Assembly: GCF_027595985.1 (NCBI RefSeq)
Contig: NC_073313.1
Span: 113,103,552 to 113,167,551, forward strand
Source: Sorex araneus
Lineage: Eukaryota > Chordata > Mammalia > Eulipotyphla > Soricidae
Direction of reading: 5' to 3'
Length of the DNA: 64,000 bases
This document shows, in pieces, positions 10,260-21,133 of this stretch. The notes under the pieces were generated by a model. That model saw only the letters and a list, made by a program, of their open reading frames with translations, had not been told where the DNA came from and made no database searches. Made by a program: the position numbers and the translations under genes. Position 1 is the stretch's first letter. Each line of letters opens with the position of its first letter.

Positions 10260-10500
10260 GAGATGCCTCCTCACCCCGCATGAGGCTGACTTCATAAGGG
10301 TTACCTTGGAGGGGGGCGGGTGAGCCTAAAAGCCCTGGAGTATAAAACCTCCAGAACCCAATCGCCACCATGCTCACAGCTGATCTTCCCAGGCTCAGGT
10401 TAAGCCTCTCATGCGTGAGGATGAATCTGCTGGAAAACCCAGGTATGAGGATTTTGTGACTGAAATCTTCAGGCTCGCATGGAGTCAGAAATAGGGGTTA
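10260..10500 (+). repeat. GC-rich head repeat, second copy
   Basis: GGGGGGCGGGTGAG, CCTCCAGAACCCAATCGCCACCATG and TTAAGCCTCTCATG parallel 9,300-9,480. Not recognised as a named family. Confidence 0.5.
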
Positions 10501-11640
10501 GTGACATTTTGCCACAGCCTTAAGGTTATTTCGTGTAGTGCTGTTTCCCTTCTTGGGAAAGCAAAGCACCTTTCAATTCCTTGATGTAATGATTGGACTC
10601 CAAACATGATAATATTTTTCTCTCACAAATGAATCCAGTCTAAAATCAAGAGATACCCAAGTCAGGTTCATTCCATGAGAGCTCTGTACCCTCAGTCTCA
10701 AAAGAAGAGTCTCTTCCCACCGTTGCTTTTATGAAATAATGAGAGACTGGAAGATTTAGAGGGAATGGAGAGAGGATGATGGGCAAAAGCAAGGAGGTTG
10801 GTATTGGGTTCAGTCCCTAAGAAGGGAGGAGGCAGTAGAGCAGACTCCTTCATGTTTACAGGACCTAAAACCAGCCCTAGTTTCTCTCCTCACATCAGAC
10901 CACCTTCATTCTTCCCTTTCTCACTGCTTAGACTGGACCTGAAGTTCTCTGCTTCTATGTTCCCTCACTATGTATCTCTTCATTCTAACTCCACAGCCAT
11001 CCAAATGGTAAGCCTCTTCCTGGTTTTACTTATAACAGCCGCTGCATATGTCACAAGATGCCTTGGTAGATATTTGTACCTGTGTGCTCATAGATGTTTG
11101 AGAGCTTTTGTATTCTTCAAGTATGTCTTGATTTCCTTTGTATCCCCAGGGATACTGACCCACCCAGGAAGTATCAGTGGCCTTTGAGGCTCAAGCCTGC
11201 TGTTACCCTCCTCACCATGGCATCCAATGTTACATGACTGTGACATCACTAATCATGTTGCCATGAACCCTATTGTTATGGTTACAGGTAGGTGCTCAAG
11301 CTTAATGGAAACACTCCCTCTCCTCCTGCCAGGAGGAACTTGCCCTCTGTTCGACAAGAAGCTTTAAAGTTATGGAGATTTGATCAAAATACAAATACAG
11401 CCATACATGTCATTAGTTCTTTAAGGAATTCAACATAAAGGTTGGACAAAAGATTCAATTGATTTTTTCTTGGATGCCAATGAGGAAATAATATGACTAT
11501 AGCCTGAAACACAGCAATTTTTGCCACAAAATCAGTGTCAGCAGGGAATTGCAAGAATATGTACATATCAAATAGCCATTTGACCCAAAAACGGATCTGA
11601 AATAGGTAAAACCTAACAGAATTTGACACTCTATTGGGCC
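10501..11640. other. No recognised feature
   Basis: No gene or repeat I can name. An open frame of 129 codons at 10,798-11,187 has no domain-like composition. Confidence 0.4.
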
Positions 11641-11945
11641 CTGATGGCTTTTTGAGTGGTGGAGGGGCAAGAGGTTCTTGAAGAATTGTATTCAAACTTA
11701 TGATTTTGAGTCTGTGTTTGCTCTTACTGTTCAAATGTGTTTTTGGAGAAGGCAGAGTATTAGGTTCATTTTCTTTCTTTTATTTATTTATTTATTGAAT
11801 CACTGTGAGAACAGTTACAAAGCTTTCAGGTTTAAGTCTCAGTCATAAAATGATCCAACACCCATCCCTTCACCAGTGCACCTGTTCCACCACCAAGTAC
11901 CCCAGTCCCACCCTCCACCCTGACTGAGTGGCAGATTATTTACTA
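11640..11945 (-). mobile_element. L1 fragments: endonuclease piece and 3' end
   Basis: 11,690-11,740 on minus encodes SKSKHRLKIISLNTILQ, a decayed endonuclease segment. 11,770-11,940 is an L1 3' UTR in reverse (TTATTGAATCACTGTGAGAACAG, CCAACACCCATCCCTTCACC). Confidence 0.65.
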
Positions 11946-12140
11946 AAATATCAGAATTCCAAAACTGTGCAGCTGCTGTCATGGCCGTACGACATCATAT
12001 GCTCTTCATTATCAGCAATAGAAAACAAATGATCTAATGATGCCTTTTCGGCAGCTCTGATAGTTGGGGGAAAATTCCAAATAATAATAGTGGGTTTTCT
12101 GTCGAAAATTGAATGTAATAAAAGAGAGTTAGGTTCAATT
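11944..12140 (+). mobile_element. Composite retroelement fragment C3 (hairpin and middle module)
   Basis: Hairpin module with CpG-to-TpG decay (about 11966-11991), followed by the middle module (TCTTCATTATCAGCAATAG .. GCCTTTTCGGCAG .. CCAAATAATAATAGTG). Lies between minus-strand L1 pieces; the 5' module and tail are missing. Confidence 0.65.
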
Positions 12141-13370
12141 TTTTTAATCCATCCTGTCAGCCAGGTGTCGCTTAATTGGTGAATTGATCCCATTGACATT
12201 GAGAGAGATTATTGTTATAAAGTTTTGTGCCATCTTTGTGCAGGAGTTACATATGTTTGTGGCACTTGTCTTATCTAAAGTAGTCTATTAGTTATTAATG
12301 GAAGGATGGTTTTCTGTCTATGAAATTTCTGAGTTGTTGTTTACCTGTAAGGTTTTGTATTGTTCCTTCAAATCTGAATGAGAATCGGACTAGGTAAAGA
12401 ATTTTGGATAAGACATTTAATTCATTGAGTTTTGTCACTTGATTGCACCATTTTCTTCAGGCCTGGAGCATTTCTTTTGATAAGTCTGCTGTGAATATTC
12501 AGGATGTGCTTTTGTATATAATTTCCATCTTTGATCCTGTGGTTATTAGAATTTTATCTCTATGGTTTTCATTTTCCTGGATATGATGTGGTGTAGAGTA
12601 CTTTTATTTAAATTTCCTGTAGCTGACACACTTTGGCCTCCTGGATCTGAGTGCATGCACTCTTCAGCTCTGGATACTACTCAGCAGTGATGGCTTTGAC
12701 TATTGACTATTGCTTAGTCATCAAGGTCATCTTCCTGCCCCCATGGAACACTGATGATTCTAATTCTGTTCCTCTTCAATTCATGCCAATGTTCTCTTCA
12801 ATTTATTAGTTTAATTTGAGGCTTTTCCTCATCTCCTGCTGTCTGGAGATTTTATGCACCTCTTCTTGGAGCTTGTTAAGTCTGTGCTCAGCAGCTATTG
12901 GGATACTTCTGAGGCCTTCCAATGAGTTTTCTGTTTCAGCTATGTAGCTGTTCAGATTGGTCATTTCTATTTGCAATTTCCTCAGTTCTGTTCTCATAAC
13001 CACTGTTTTTTCCCAGGTGTTCTACATTGTTTGTTTGAACTCCTTATACATTCTAAACAATTCTTCTCTAAATTCTATATCAGAGTTTATACAGCTGATG
13101 ATTACTGGTTGAGTTCTCCTGACTACATCTTCACTCACAAAGCCTGATAGTTTTCTGCGTTGCCTTATCATTGAGACCTTTGCAGTGTGGAGTTGGTTCT
13201 TCTGTGTTTTGTATTTAGGTGGCTATAATGAGGAAAATTTTGTATGTTTATGGTGAGGTATGGAGAGATGGGGACCATGTTGCATAGCTAAGCTGCTGAG
13301 CTCTTTGCAAGAAGGGGTGCGGGGGGTGGTCATGGCAATCCTGACCTGGGAAGTAAAATGCCAGTCTTTT
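12141..13370 (-). mobile_element. Decayed L1 5' part with ORF1 coiled coil
   Basis: Minus strand: ORF2 start region (CATTGACATTGAGAGAGATTATT on plus), ORF1 C-terminal domain (12,290-12,480), and at 13,003-12,806 a frame with TELRKLQIEMTNLNSYIAETE and EHRLNKLQEEVHK, typical of the ORF1p coiled coil. Many stops and frameshifts. Confidence 0.7.
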
Positions 13371-13374
13371 TATT

Positions 13375-13570
13375 GTTGTTATTTTTTAAATTTATATTAT
13401 TGAATCGCCATGAGAAAAATTAAAAAGGCTTCAGGTTTAAGTCTCAGTCATACAATGATCAAACACCCATCCCTTCACCAGTACACATGTTCCACCACCA
13501 AGAGCCCCAGTATACCCCCCACCCCACCCCCACCCTGCCTGTGTGGCAGATGATTTCCACCTTACTCTCT
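13375..13570 (-). mobile_element. L1 3' end, reversed
   Basis: TATTATTGAATCGCCATGAG..CAGTCATACAATGATCAAACACCCATCCCTTCACC is the reverse complement of the L1 3' UTR end. Confidence 0.75.
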
Positions 13571-13749
13571 CTCTACTTTGTAAAATGCCAATCTTGAGTA
13601 AAATTCAGAGTCCCTGCCACCTGGGCTTCCTCAGCGGTTTAGAACTTGGTAGATCCAATCCAGGGTGACTAAGCAGCCCTCTCCATACTTATACACTTTG
13701 TGGCTGGGTGGTGGTGGGGAGTGTGTTTATCCTATTGTTTTTTCAAGAG

Positions 13750-14240
13750 TATACTGCTTAATTTCACAACTGTTTCTTAATTTTCATTTATTCATTGTTT
13801 GATAATTTAATTACACTGTGCTCAGATAATATCCATTATTTTATCCCCATTCTTTAGAGGCTTTGGTTTGTTTTATGACCAAGAAAATGGCCTATTTTGA
13901 GAAATATACCATGCACCCTTATGAAATATATACGGGCTACTATCATACAATTGTCATATAGATGTTAAATCTAATTGGGTTATATTGTTGCTCAAGTTGC
14001 CTTTCCAGTTTATATTCTGCGTAATTGCTCTATCCTACTTGGGAATTGGATTATTTTTGAAATCTCCCTGCTGTTGTTGACTTACCTTTTGTTCTAAAAT
14101 GGAATTTCTTCCATTTGTTGGTGAGGAGGGTAAGTTGGGCCATAGACTACAGTGCTCTAGGACTATTTTTGGGTGAAATACTTTGGAATTCCTCCTGGAG
14201 TTACAATAATCAAACTAGACCTTCCTAATGCAAAAAATGC
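13750..14240 (-). mobile_element. Old L1 ORF2 fragment and second duplicate block, part 1
   Basis: Counterpart of 730-1,240: ATTACACTGTGCTCAGATAATA, CCATGCACCCTTATGAAATATATAC, AGATGTTAAATCTAATTGGG, then the same SINE-like remnant at 14,160-14,215. Confidence 0.6.
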
Positions 14241-14560
14241 ATTAGCAAAATCAGTCAGAGGGACAGAGACAGACATCAAATTATCATACTCATTTGAGGG
14301 ATATATGAAATGTGGTATGATAACAATACCCAAAGGAAATAGACACAAGGGCCAGGTAGGAAATTTGCCAGAATGATTTGGGAGTACAATTAGAATTGAG
14401 AAAGAACACTATAACAATAATAGTTGGAAATTATCACTCAGGACAAGAAGTGCAGAAAAAAGGTAAAGTGATATGCATAGTACCCCTGTATTAACAGTGC
14501 ATAAAAGGGAAAAAAGAAAAAAGAAAAGAACAGTGTCTACCACAGAGTCAGGCTTCGGTG
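14241..14560 (+). mobile_element. L1 3' UTR-like fragment
   Basis: CAGTCAGAGGGACAGAGACAGACATC.., GGGCCAGGTAGGAA, GAAAGAACACTATAACAATAATAG; parallels 9,955-10,220 with decay. Confidence 0.5.
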
Positions 14561-14619
14561 GGGAGGGGTGTAGATGTCAAGGAAACTGGGGATATTTGAG
14601 GCAGGAAATGTACAAATCA

Positions 14620-15400
14620 TCACTGTACCAGTCAATAAAATATTAGATAAATTTTCTTCTACCTACAGTTAAAGCCAGTAACCTAGTCATACTAGGCAAG
14701 CACAAGGTCACATTACATATTAAACAGAGAAAAGAGGAAGAGAAAGGAGTAAGAAGGAGACTTCAATAGGGCAGTGCTATACAGGAGAGCAGGAAACCTC
14801 CACAAAACTGATAAACTGATAATAGATTATGGATGGATCACTCTTTTTTTTCACTGACCTGCATTTTCCAATCTGGGTTCAATACATGTAGATCCACGTT
14901 AAGAACCATTACTAAGATTCTATGTTCGTTGCTTTTTAAATGGAGGGGAGCTAAGCAGCATGCTGTAGCAATTTCAAAAATAAGAATAAAGTTTTATAAA
15001 GCTTAGAGTAATTGTTTATTACTCTTAATTCAACAAATATCTCAGTGGACAGAAGCAATGTTTTCTCCTAAATCTGTACAATTTTCTCTAGTTTTGTATA
15101 ACTAAGATGACTTCTAGATGTCGTGGCTTACCCATACCCAATTTGTGTTGCTAAAATATTTATACATGTATAAAGAAAAATCAAGATGTACCATTCCCAT
15201 GCACTTATGTCTTAAAGCGAAACAGGAAATAGCAGGCAGGAATAACTATATTTTTTCAAAATATTTTTTGGAAAAAATCCTGTCAAAACAGCTATAAGGA
15301 GACATAAAATCATGTCTCAATATGAGCAGAGTTGTGAGACAATATTTCCTGAAATGTAGTCCAGTGTGTTCAAGAAACTAAAGTTCTTCCTCAAAAAAAT
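14620..15400. repeat. Diverged duplicate block, second copy, part 2
   Basis: Counterpart of 5,080-5,935 in the same order and orientation; see that entry. It ends where SINE 15,409-15,583 and the large L1 were inserted. Confidence 0.7.
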
Positions 15401-15408
15401 CATTTGGA

Positions 15409-15583
15409 TGGGGCAGGAGCGATAGCACAGTGGGTAGGGCGTTTGCCTTGCACGCAGCCAACCCGGATTCGATTCCCAGCATCCCATATGGTCCCCTGAG
15501 GACCACCAGGAATAATTCCTGAGTGCAGAGCCAGGAATAACCCCTAGGCATTACCAGGTGTGACCAAAAAAAAAAAAAAGCAA
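15409..15583 (+). mobile_element. tRNA-derived shrew SINE
   Basis: GGGGCAGGAGCGATAGCACA start, B-box-like GGATTCGATTCC, body CCCATATGGTCCCCTGAG..GGAATAATTCCTGAGTGC, A-rich tail. Flanked by 16-bp direct repeats AAAAAAATCATTTGGA (15,393-15,408 and 15,584-15,599). Confidence 0.92.
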
Positions 15584-15609
15584 AAAAAAATCATTTGGAC
15601 CCTACACGA

Positions 15610-16025
15610 ATGCAGCCCCAGTGGCCCCTTCGCCACATTCCAGCGCCGCACCGCACCCAGTTTGATCCCTCCAGCAGGTCAGTGAACCGGACCTAGACTG
15701 CCATTTCCCCCGTGCCTGCACCTTCCCCCACAACCCCCGTCTTCCCTTCGGACCCCAAGCTCCCACCCTGCCCGAAAGCTGCCCCATTGCCACATTCCAA
15801 TGCCTCTCCTGGTTTGCTCCCTCCGGCAGGTCAGTGAACAGGACCCGGGCTGCCAGTTCCCTCGCACCTGCATCCCGTCTTCCCTTCAGACCCCGAGCAC
15901 CCACCCTGCCTGAACGCCACCCCATTGACCCCTGCACCACACCACATTACACGCTGGTTTGCTCTCTCTGGCAGGTCAGTGAACCAAACCGTGCAGCCAT
16001 TATCCTCCTCTGCAAGACACCCCAC
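15610..16025 (+). promoter_or_regulatory. L1 5' UTR tandem monomers
   Basis: Three tandem GC- and CpG-rich units of about 105-160 bp start near 15,617, 15,780 and 15,919. Each has a CCAC..TTGCTCCCTCC-like block followed by GGCAGGTCAGTGAAC (exact or one mismatch) and a CCGTCTTCCCTTC/ACCCTGCC block. Monomeric 5' UTRs act as RNA polymerase II promoters in mouse L1 (known); the role here is inferred. The open frames on both strands here are repeat artefacts. Confidence 0.65.
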
Positions 16026-16398
16026 CCACATCGTGGCAGTGGGGGATGACCTCAGCAGAAGTGGGCGTGGCCTATTTTGGAGAGGGGGGGTTGGACGTTG
16101 GGGGTGGGGGGGTTTTCATGCAGCCTCAATTATTTTTTTCAAACCCAGCAATCTGTTGTTTCATCTCAATCTTCATCACTATATCCCTGAGTAACATCCT
16201 AGCTTTCCCAAAATCAGTTGACCAATAGGCTGCAAGTCTATTCCAATTTCTCCAAAGTACCAATGAATACAAGCAGCTGTACAAGCCCAATGTAAAAAAG
16301 CCATTCTCCAAAAGCATCACTTGAGGTCTCACGTAAGGAATAGAGGAAAATCTGAGAAGGACATGTTCTAGAGGGGGAACATAAGAAGGTGACAACCA

Positions 16399-17417
16399 TT
16401 GACCAAGCCCATCCAGAATCTTTTTTCACAACAAGAGGAAACAGGGATAGTGATCTTGAAGGTCACTCCTCCATACCACCACATGAAGAAACAGCACAAA
16501 TCCCCACCCCAAAGAGACAATGAAGAACGGATTCCAAAAACTTCAATAAGCATTTCCCACAAACCTGAGCTTTCTGATAAAGAATTCAGAGATGAAATGC
16601 TGAAGATGTTCAATGAACTAAATGTAAAGATTGAACAGGTATCATTAAAGGATGACCTGACAGAAACAATGGAACAGTCAGCCGAGAAAATACGGGAAGA
16701 AATAAGAGCAAAAGTTAAAAAGCTACAAAAAGAAATATCATGAATAAAGGATTCGGGAGATGAAATAAAAAACTCAGTGGGTGCCCTCAACAATAGAGTG
16801 GATACAGTGGAAGACAGAATCAGTAAGCTTGAAGATGAGCTGCAGTAAGCCTACAGACAACAACAAAGAATGGGGAGAGACCTCAAAATAGCTCTAGAAT
16901 TAATTAGAGTCCTAGGGGTTGATTTTAAGAGGAACAACATTAGAATCATAGGAGTACCAGAAGGACAGGGAAGAAACCCCAATGAAAAATCCACAGTCAA
17001 AAAAATCATTGCTGAAAAGTTCCTAGAGCTAGAGAATACAGGCATGAAGATTCAAGGAGCCCGAAGGGAGTCGGCAAAAAGAGACCCTAACAAAAAAACT
17101 CCAAGACATATAGTTAGAATTATGGACGTCACAGGTAGAAACACAATACTGCAAGCAGCAGGTCAAAGAAGGAAATCACATACAAAGGAGCACCCCTTAG
17201 ATTCACAGCAGACCTATCAGAGGAAGGTCTAAGCCCGAAGGCAGTGGTGGGATATAGTGAAAAAAAACTCAATGAAATAAACACTTCAGCAAGAATACTT
17301 TATCCAGCCAAACTCTGATTCAAACTCGAAGGAATGATACAGTATTTTGGGAATAAACAACAACTCAGGAACTTCATAGACTCAAAACCAAATGTAAAAG
17401 GACGAAAGTGGTTACTG
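16399..17417 (+). pseudogene. L1 ORF1, broken
   Basis: RNA-binding chaperone of L1. Frame from 16,399 (MTKPIQNLFSQ..) with a coiled-coil-like stretch (FRDEMLKMFNELNVKIEQ), stop at 16,741-16,743, then the RRM/C-terminal part in other frames: NNIRIIGVPEGQGRNPNE (from 16,933), RDPNKKTPRHI and QQLRNFIDSKP. At least one stop and two frameshifts. Confidence 0.85.
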
Positions 17418-17462
17418 TAAGACAAGAAACCCCCTAAAAGCATAAAAAACCCTTACAGAAAG

Positions 17463-19496
17463 ATGGTGCAAAATCCTGTAACAAAAATCTCTCTCAATGT
17501 CAATGGTCTAAATTCACCAATTAATAGACAAAGAGTGAAAAAATGGACTCAGAGACTGAACCCAACATTCTGCTGCCTGCAAGAAACATATCTTAATAGC
17601 CAGAACAAACACAGACTCAAAGTCAAAGGATGGAAAACAATCCTGCAAGCAAACAACTTCCTTAAAAAAGCCAGGGTGGCCTCATTAGTATTGGAAAACA
17701 TAGATTTCAGGTTGAAAAAGATTAGAAGGGTAGAGTGAAGGCCATCTTTTATTAATCAAGGGATATGTACAGCAGGAAGAAATCACACTCCTAAATGTGT
17801 ATGCACCCAATGAGGGACCAGCTAAATACCTACAACAATTGCTAACAGACCATAAGAAGGACATCCCGATCAACACAGTAGTAGCTGGAGATTTCAACAC
17901 AGTCCTGTAGCCTCTGGATAGATCAAGAAGATTAAAACTCACCAAGGAAATATTGGCTTTGAAGAAAGAAATAGAAGAGAGAGGGCTAATAGATCAACAC
18001 TGGGCTTTATGTCCCCCAAAAAAGGAATATACATTCTTTTCCAGTGCACATGGAATATATTTCAGAATAGACCATGTGCTGGGCCACAAAACATACCTCA
18101 ACAGAATCAGGAAGATAGACACTGTATCAGGTATCTTTTCAGACCATGATGCACTGAAGATATAAGTTAATCATGTATAAACGCAGAAAACCAAATCAAA
18201 CACCTGGAAATTAAACAACTCGATGTTGAACAATGAGTGGGTCAGGAAGGAAATCAAGGAAGAAATCAAAAGGTACCTGGAGGGGCCGGAGCGATAGCAC
18301 AGCGGGTAGGGCGTTTGCCTTGCACGCGGCCGACCCGGGTTCGATCCCCGGCATCCCATATGGTCCCCCAAGCACCGCCAGGAGTAATTCCTGAGTGCAA
18401 AGCCAGGAGTAACCCCTGAGCATCGCTGGGTGTGACCCAAAAAAGCAAAAAAAAAAAAAAAAAGGTACCTGGAAACAAATTGGAATCAAGGCACGAGCTA
18501 CCAGAACCTGTGGGATGCAGCTAAAGCAATGTTACAGGGAAAATTTATAGCCCTTCAAGCAATCCTCAGAAAGGAAGAAAGGGCCCACATAAAGAACTTG
18601 ACTTCACAGCTCAAGATTTCAGAAAAGGACCAACAAAAAGATCCCAAACCAGGCAGAAGAAAAGAAATAATAATACTTAAAGCAGAAATCAACGACATGG
18701 AAACCCAAAAGACAATCTGAAAGATCAATGAAACCAAGAGCTGGTTCTTTGAGAAAATAAACAAGATTTATTAATCACTAGCAAGACTCACCAAGAAAGG
18801 GAGAGAGAGAACCCTAATAAACTGAATCAGAAATGAAAAGGGGGATATCACAACAGAAACCAAAAAAATTAAAAAGATCATCAGAGAGTACTTTGAAAAT
18901 TTGTATGCCACAAAACAAAGAACCTAGAAAAAAATGAATAAATTCCTGGATTCCTATAATCTTCCAAGGATAAATCAAGAGACATGGAATACCTGAATAG
19001 TCCTATTAATATCAAGGAAATTGAAACTGTAATCTAAAGTCTTCCCCAAAACAAAATCCCAGGTCCAGGTGCATTCACTAGCGAATTCTTCCAAACGTTT
19101 AAAGAGAACCTATTACCACTTCTTCTCAAGATTTTCCAGGAAATCGAAGAAACAGAAACCCTCCCAAACAGGTTCTATGAGGCTCATATCTCCCTAATAC
19201 CAAAAGTAAACAAAGACACCACAAAAAAAGAAAACGACAGGCCAATATCCCTGATGAACACGGATGCGAAGATTCTCAAAATATTAGCAAATGGAATTCA
19301 AAAACTCATCAAAAATATCATACACCATGACCAAGTGGGATTCATCCCAGGGATGCAAGGATGGTTTAACATCCGTAAATCAATCAACATAATTCATCAT
19401 ATCAACAAAAGAAAAGATAAAAATCATATAATCATATCAATAGATGCAAAGAAAGCATTTGACAAGATCCAGCACCTGTTTATGATGAAAACTCTC
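17463..19496 (+). pseudogene. L1 ORF2, endonuclease and start of reverse transcriptase, broken
   Basis: AP-like endonuclease motifs in order: ISLNVNGLNSPINR, CCLQETYL (catalytic Glu), YAPNEGPAKYL, GDFNTVL and SDHDALK. Stops at 17,736 and about 17,908. After the SINE: reverse transcriptase N-terminal part ([37 protein letters not shown]). The catalytic FADD box lies in the segment lost at 19,497. Confidence 0.88.
18282..18459 (+). mobile_element. tRNA-derived shrew SINE, young copy
   Basis: GGGGCCGGAGCGATAGCACA, GGTTCGATCCCCGGC B-box, GTGACCCAAAAAAGC and poly(A). CpGs largely intact. Perfect 14-bp target duplication AAAAGGTACCTGGA (18,268-18,281 and 18,460-18,473) inside L1 ORF2. Confidence 0.97.
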
Positions 19497-21133
19497 TCCT
19501 GGGGGGCGGGGGTACCAGCCCCGCCCTCCTCTGAGATTTAAGTGCAGTGGCCACACGTCTGTGACCTTTCCGCTGCTGCACGAGCATGATCCCGGAGGCA
19601 AACTGAACTACTCTGGACACCAGCAGCTTGCAGAAATGCCTCTAGACTGTGAACTGAGCCACTGCCCCATGCAGCGCCAGCGGGGAAGGGTTTCTTTCTT
19701 TCAACCCTTCCTTTCCAGGCACAGCATGGCAATCACCACTTTTAGAGCACAAAATGGAGGTACCAGTAGGCTGCTGCGGGATGCGCGGGAGATCCCGGGG
19801 GGCGGGGGGTACCGGCCCCACCCTCTGCCGAGATTTAAGTGCAGCGGCCACACGTGTGTGGCCTTTCTGTTGCTGCATGAGCATGATCCCAGAGGCCAAC
19901 TAAACTACTTTGTACACCAGCAGCTCGCAGAAATGCCTCTAGACTGTGAACCTAGCCACTGCCCCATGTGGCGCCAGGGGGTTAGGGTTTCTCTCTCCAA
20001 GCTTTTCCATCTTATGAGCACCACAAATGGGAAGTAAAAGCTTGCAGTGATGCAATTTCTGGCAGAATTTTCCCTGGACTTTATACAGAAATCCAAGACC
20101 TAATATCTCTTAATTGTCAGCAATGTGAAACAGTTCCTTTTTAGCAGGTCTGACTTTGGGGGAAAACTCCAAACAATAATAGTGAGGTTTTTTGTTGAAA
20201 TATTGAAGGTAATCAAAGTAGCAGCAATGTCTCTAGACTGTGAACGAAGCCATAGCCCCACGCCCGAGGAGGAGAGGAAATATCCTGCTTTCTCGAATTT
20301 TTTGCCTTTTCGGGGAGAAGTGGCATGGAGTCCACCATATTATGAGGTCTATTGAGCAGGTAGGAACTTGGTGGCGCGGGAAGAAGAAAAAAAAAGAAAA
20401 AGAAATAAAAATGTACTTGGAACAGCGGGACGCTTGAGTAGTCTTGGGCTGGGGCCAATACCGGCTCGCGCTCCTCTGAGAGTCAACTCAGGTGGCCACA
20501 CTTTTGTGTGGCTGCTTTGCTGCTGATTGACCAGGATCCGGAGGCCAACTAGACGACTTTTGGTCCCAGAAACTGCTTGCAGCCATGTCTCTAGACTGGG
20601 AACTAAACCATAGCCCCACACCGACCGAGGAGGGAAAATATCATTCTTTCTCGTTTTTTTTTTTTTCCTTTTCGGAGAGAAGCGGCGTGGCATCCGCCAT
20701 GTTATGAGGAGTATTACGCAGGCACGAACTTGATTGTGTGGGAAAGAGAAAAAAAAAGTGATATGCTTGGAAAAATGGGACTTCATATCTCTTCATTCTC
20801 AGCAATGGAAAACTAATTATCAAATGCTTACTTGGCAGTAGGGCTGTCATTTTTGGGGGAGAAACTCCAACAATAATTGTGAGTTTTCTGTTGAAATATG
20901 GAATGTAATCAAGGTAAAGAGAAATGAAGTGAAATTTATCAGTTACGCAGGCGGGGGTGGAGGGGCGAGGGGTGGGAGGTATACTGGGGTTTTTGGTGGT
21001 GGAATAAGGGATGGGTGTTTGAGTACTGTATAACTGAGACATAAGCCTGAGAACTTTGCAACTTTCCACATGGTGATTTAGTAAAATAAATAACTTAAAA
21101 AATAAAGAATGAGAAGAACTAAAAAAAAAAATG
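19497..21133 (+). mobile_element. Composite retroelement copy C4, multi-unit
   Basis: About 1.6 kb replacing the reverse-transcriptase core of the L1 around it. Contains three GC-rich 5' modules (from 19,500, 19,790 and 20,445), each with CTCTAGACTG(T/G)GAAC, two middle modules (20,100-20,230 and 20,780-20,930), and a terminal L1-type 3' tail with AATAA and oligo(A) at 21,080-21,132. Block order equals C1 where they overlap. Frames here (for example 19,561-20,037) are not protein-like. Confidence 0.75.

Noticed and set aside
10798..11187. 129-codon open frame as a novel gene
   Set aside because: No recognisable motif, no splice partners and average intergenic composition; cannot be supported.
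15440..15490. tRNA gene from the A/B-box-like sequence in SINEs
   Set aside because: No cloverleaf with acceptor stem; the sequence is a tRNA-derived SINE head present in many copies.
15602..16049. Overlapping open frames on both strands in GC-rich sequence
   Set aside because: They coincide with the tandem L1 5' UTR monomers, and the repeated peptide motifs follow the monomer period.
18171..18489. Minus-strand frames with [24 protein letters not shown] peptides
   Set aside because: This peptide family recurs wherever the SINE is read in reverse (also 43,662, 48,339 and 58,857); it is SINE translation, not a gene.
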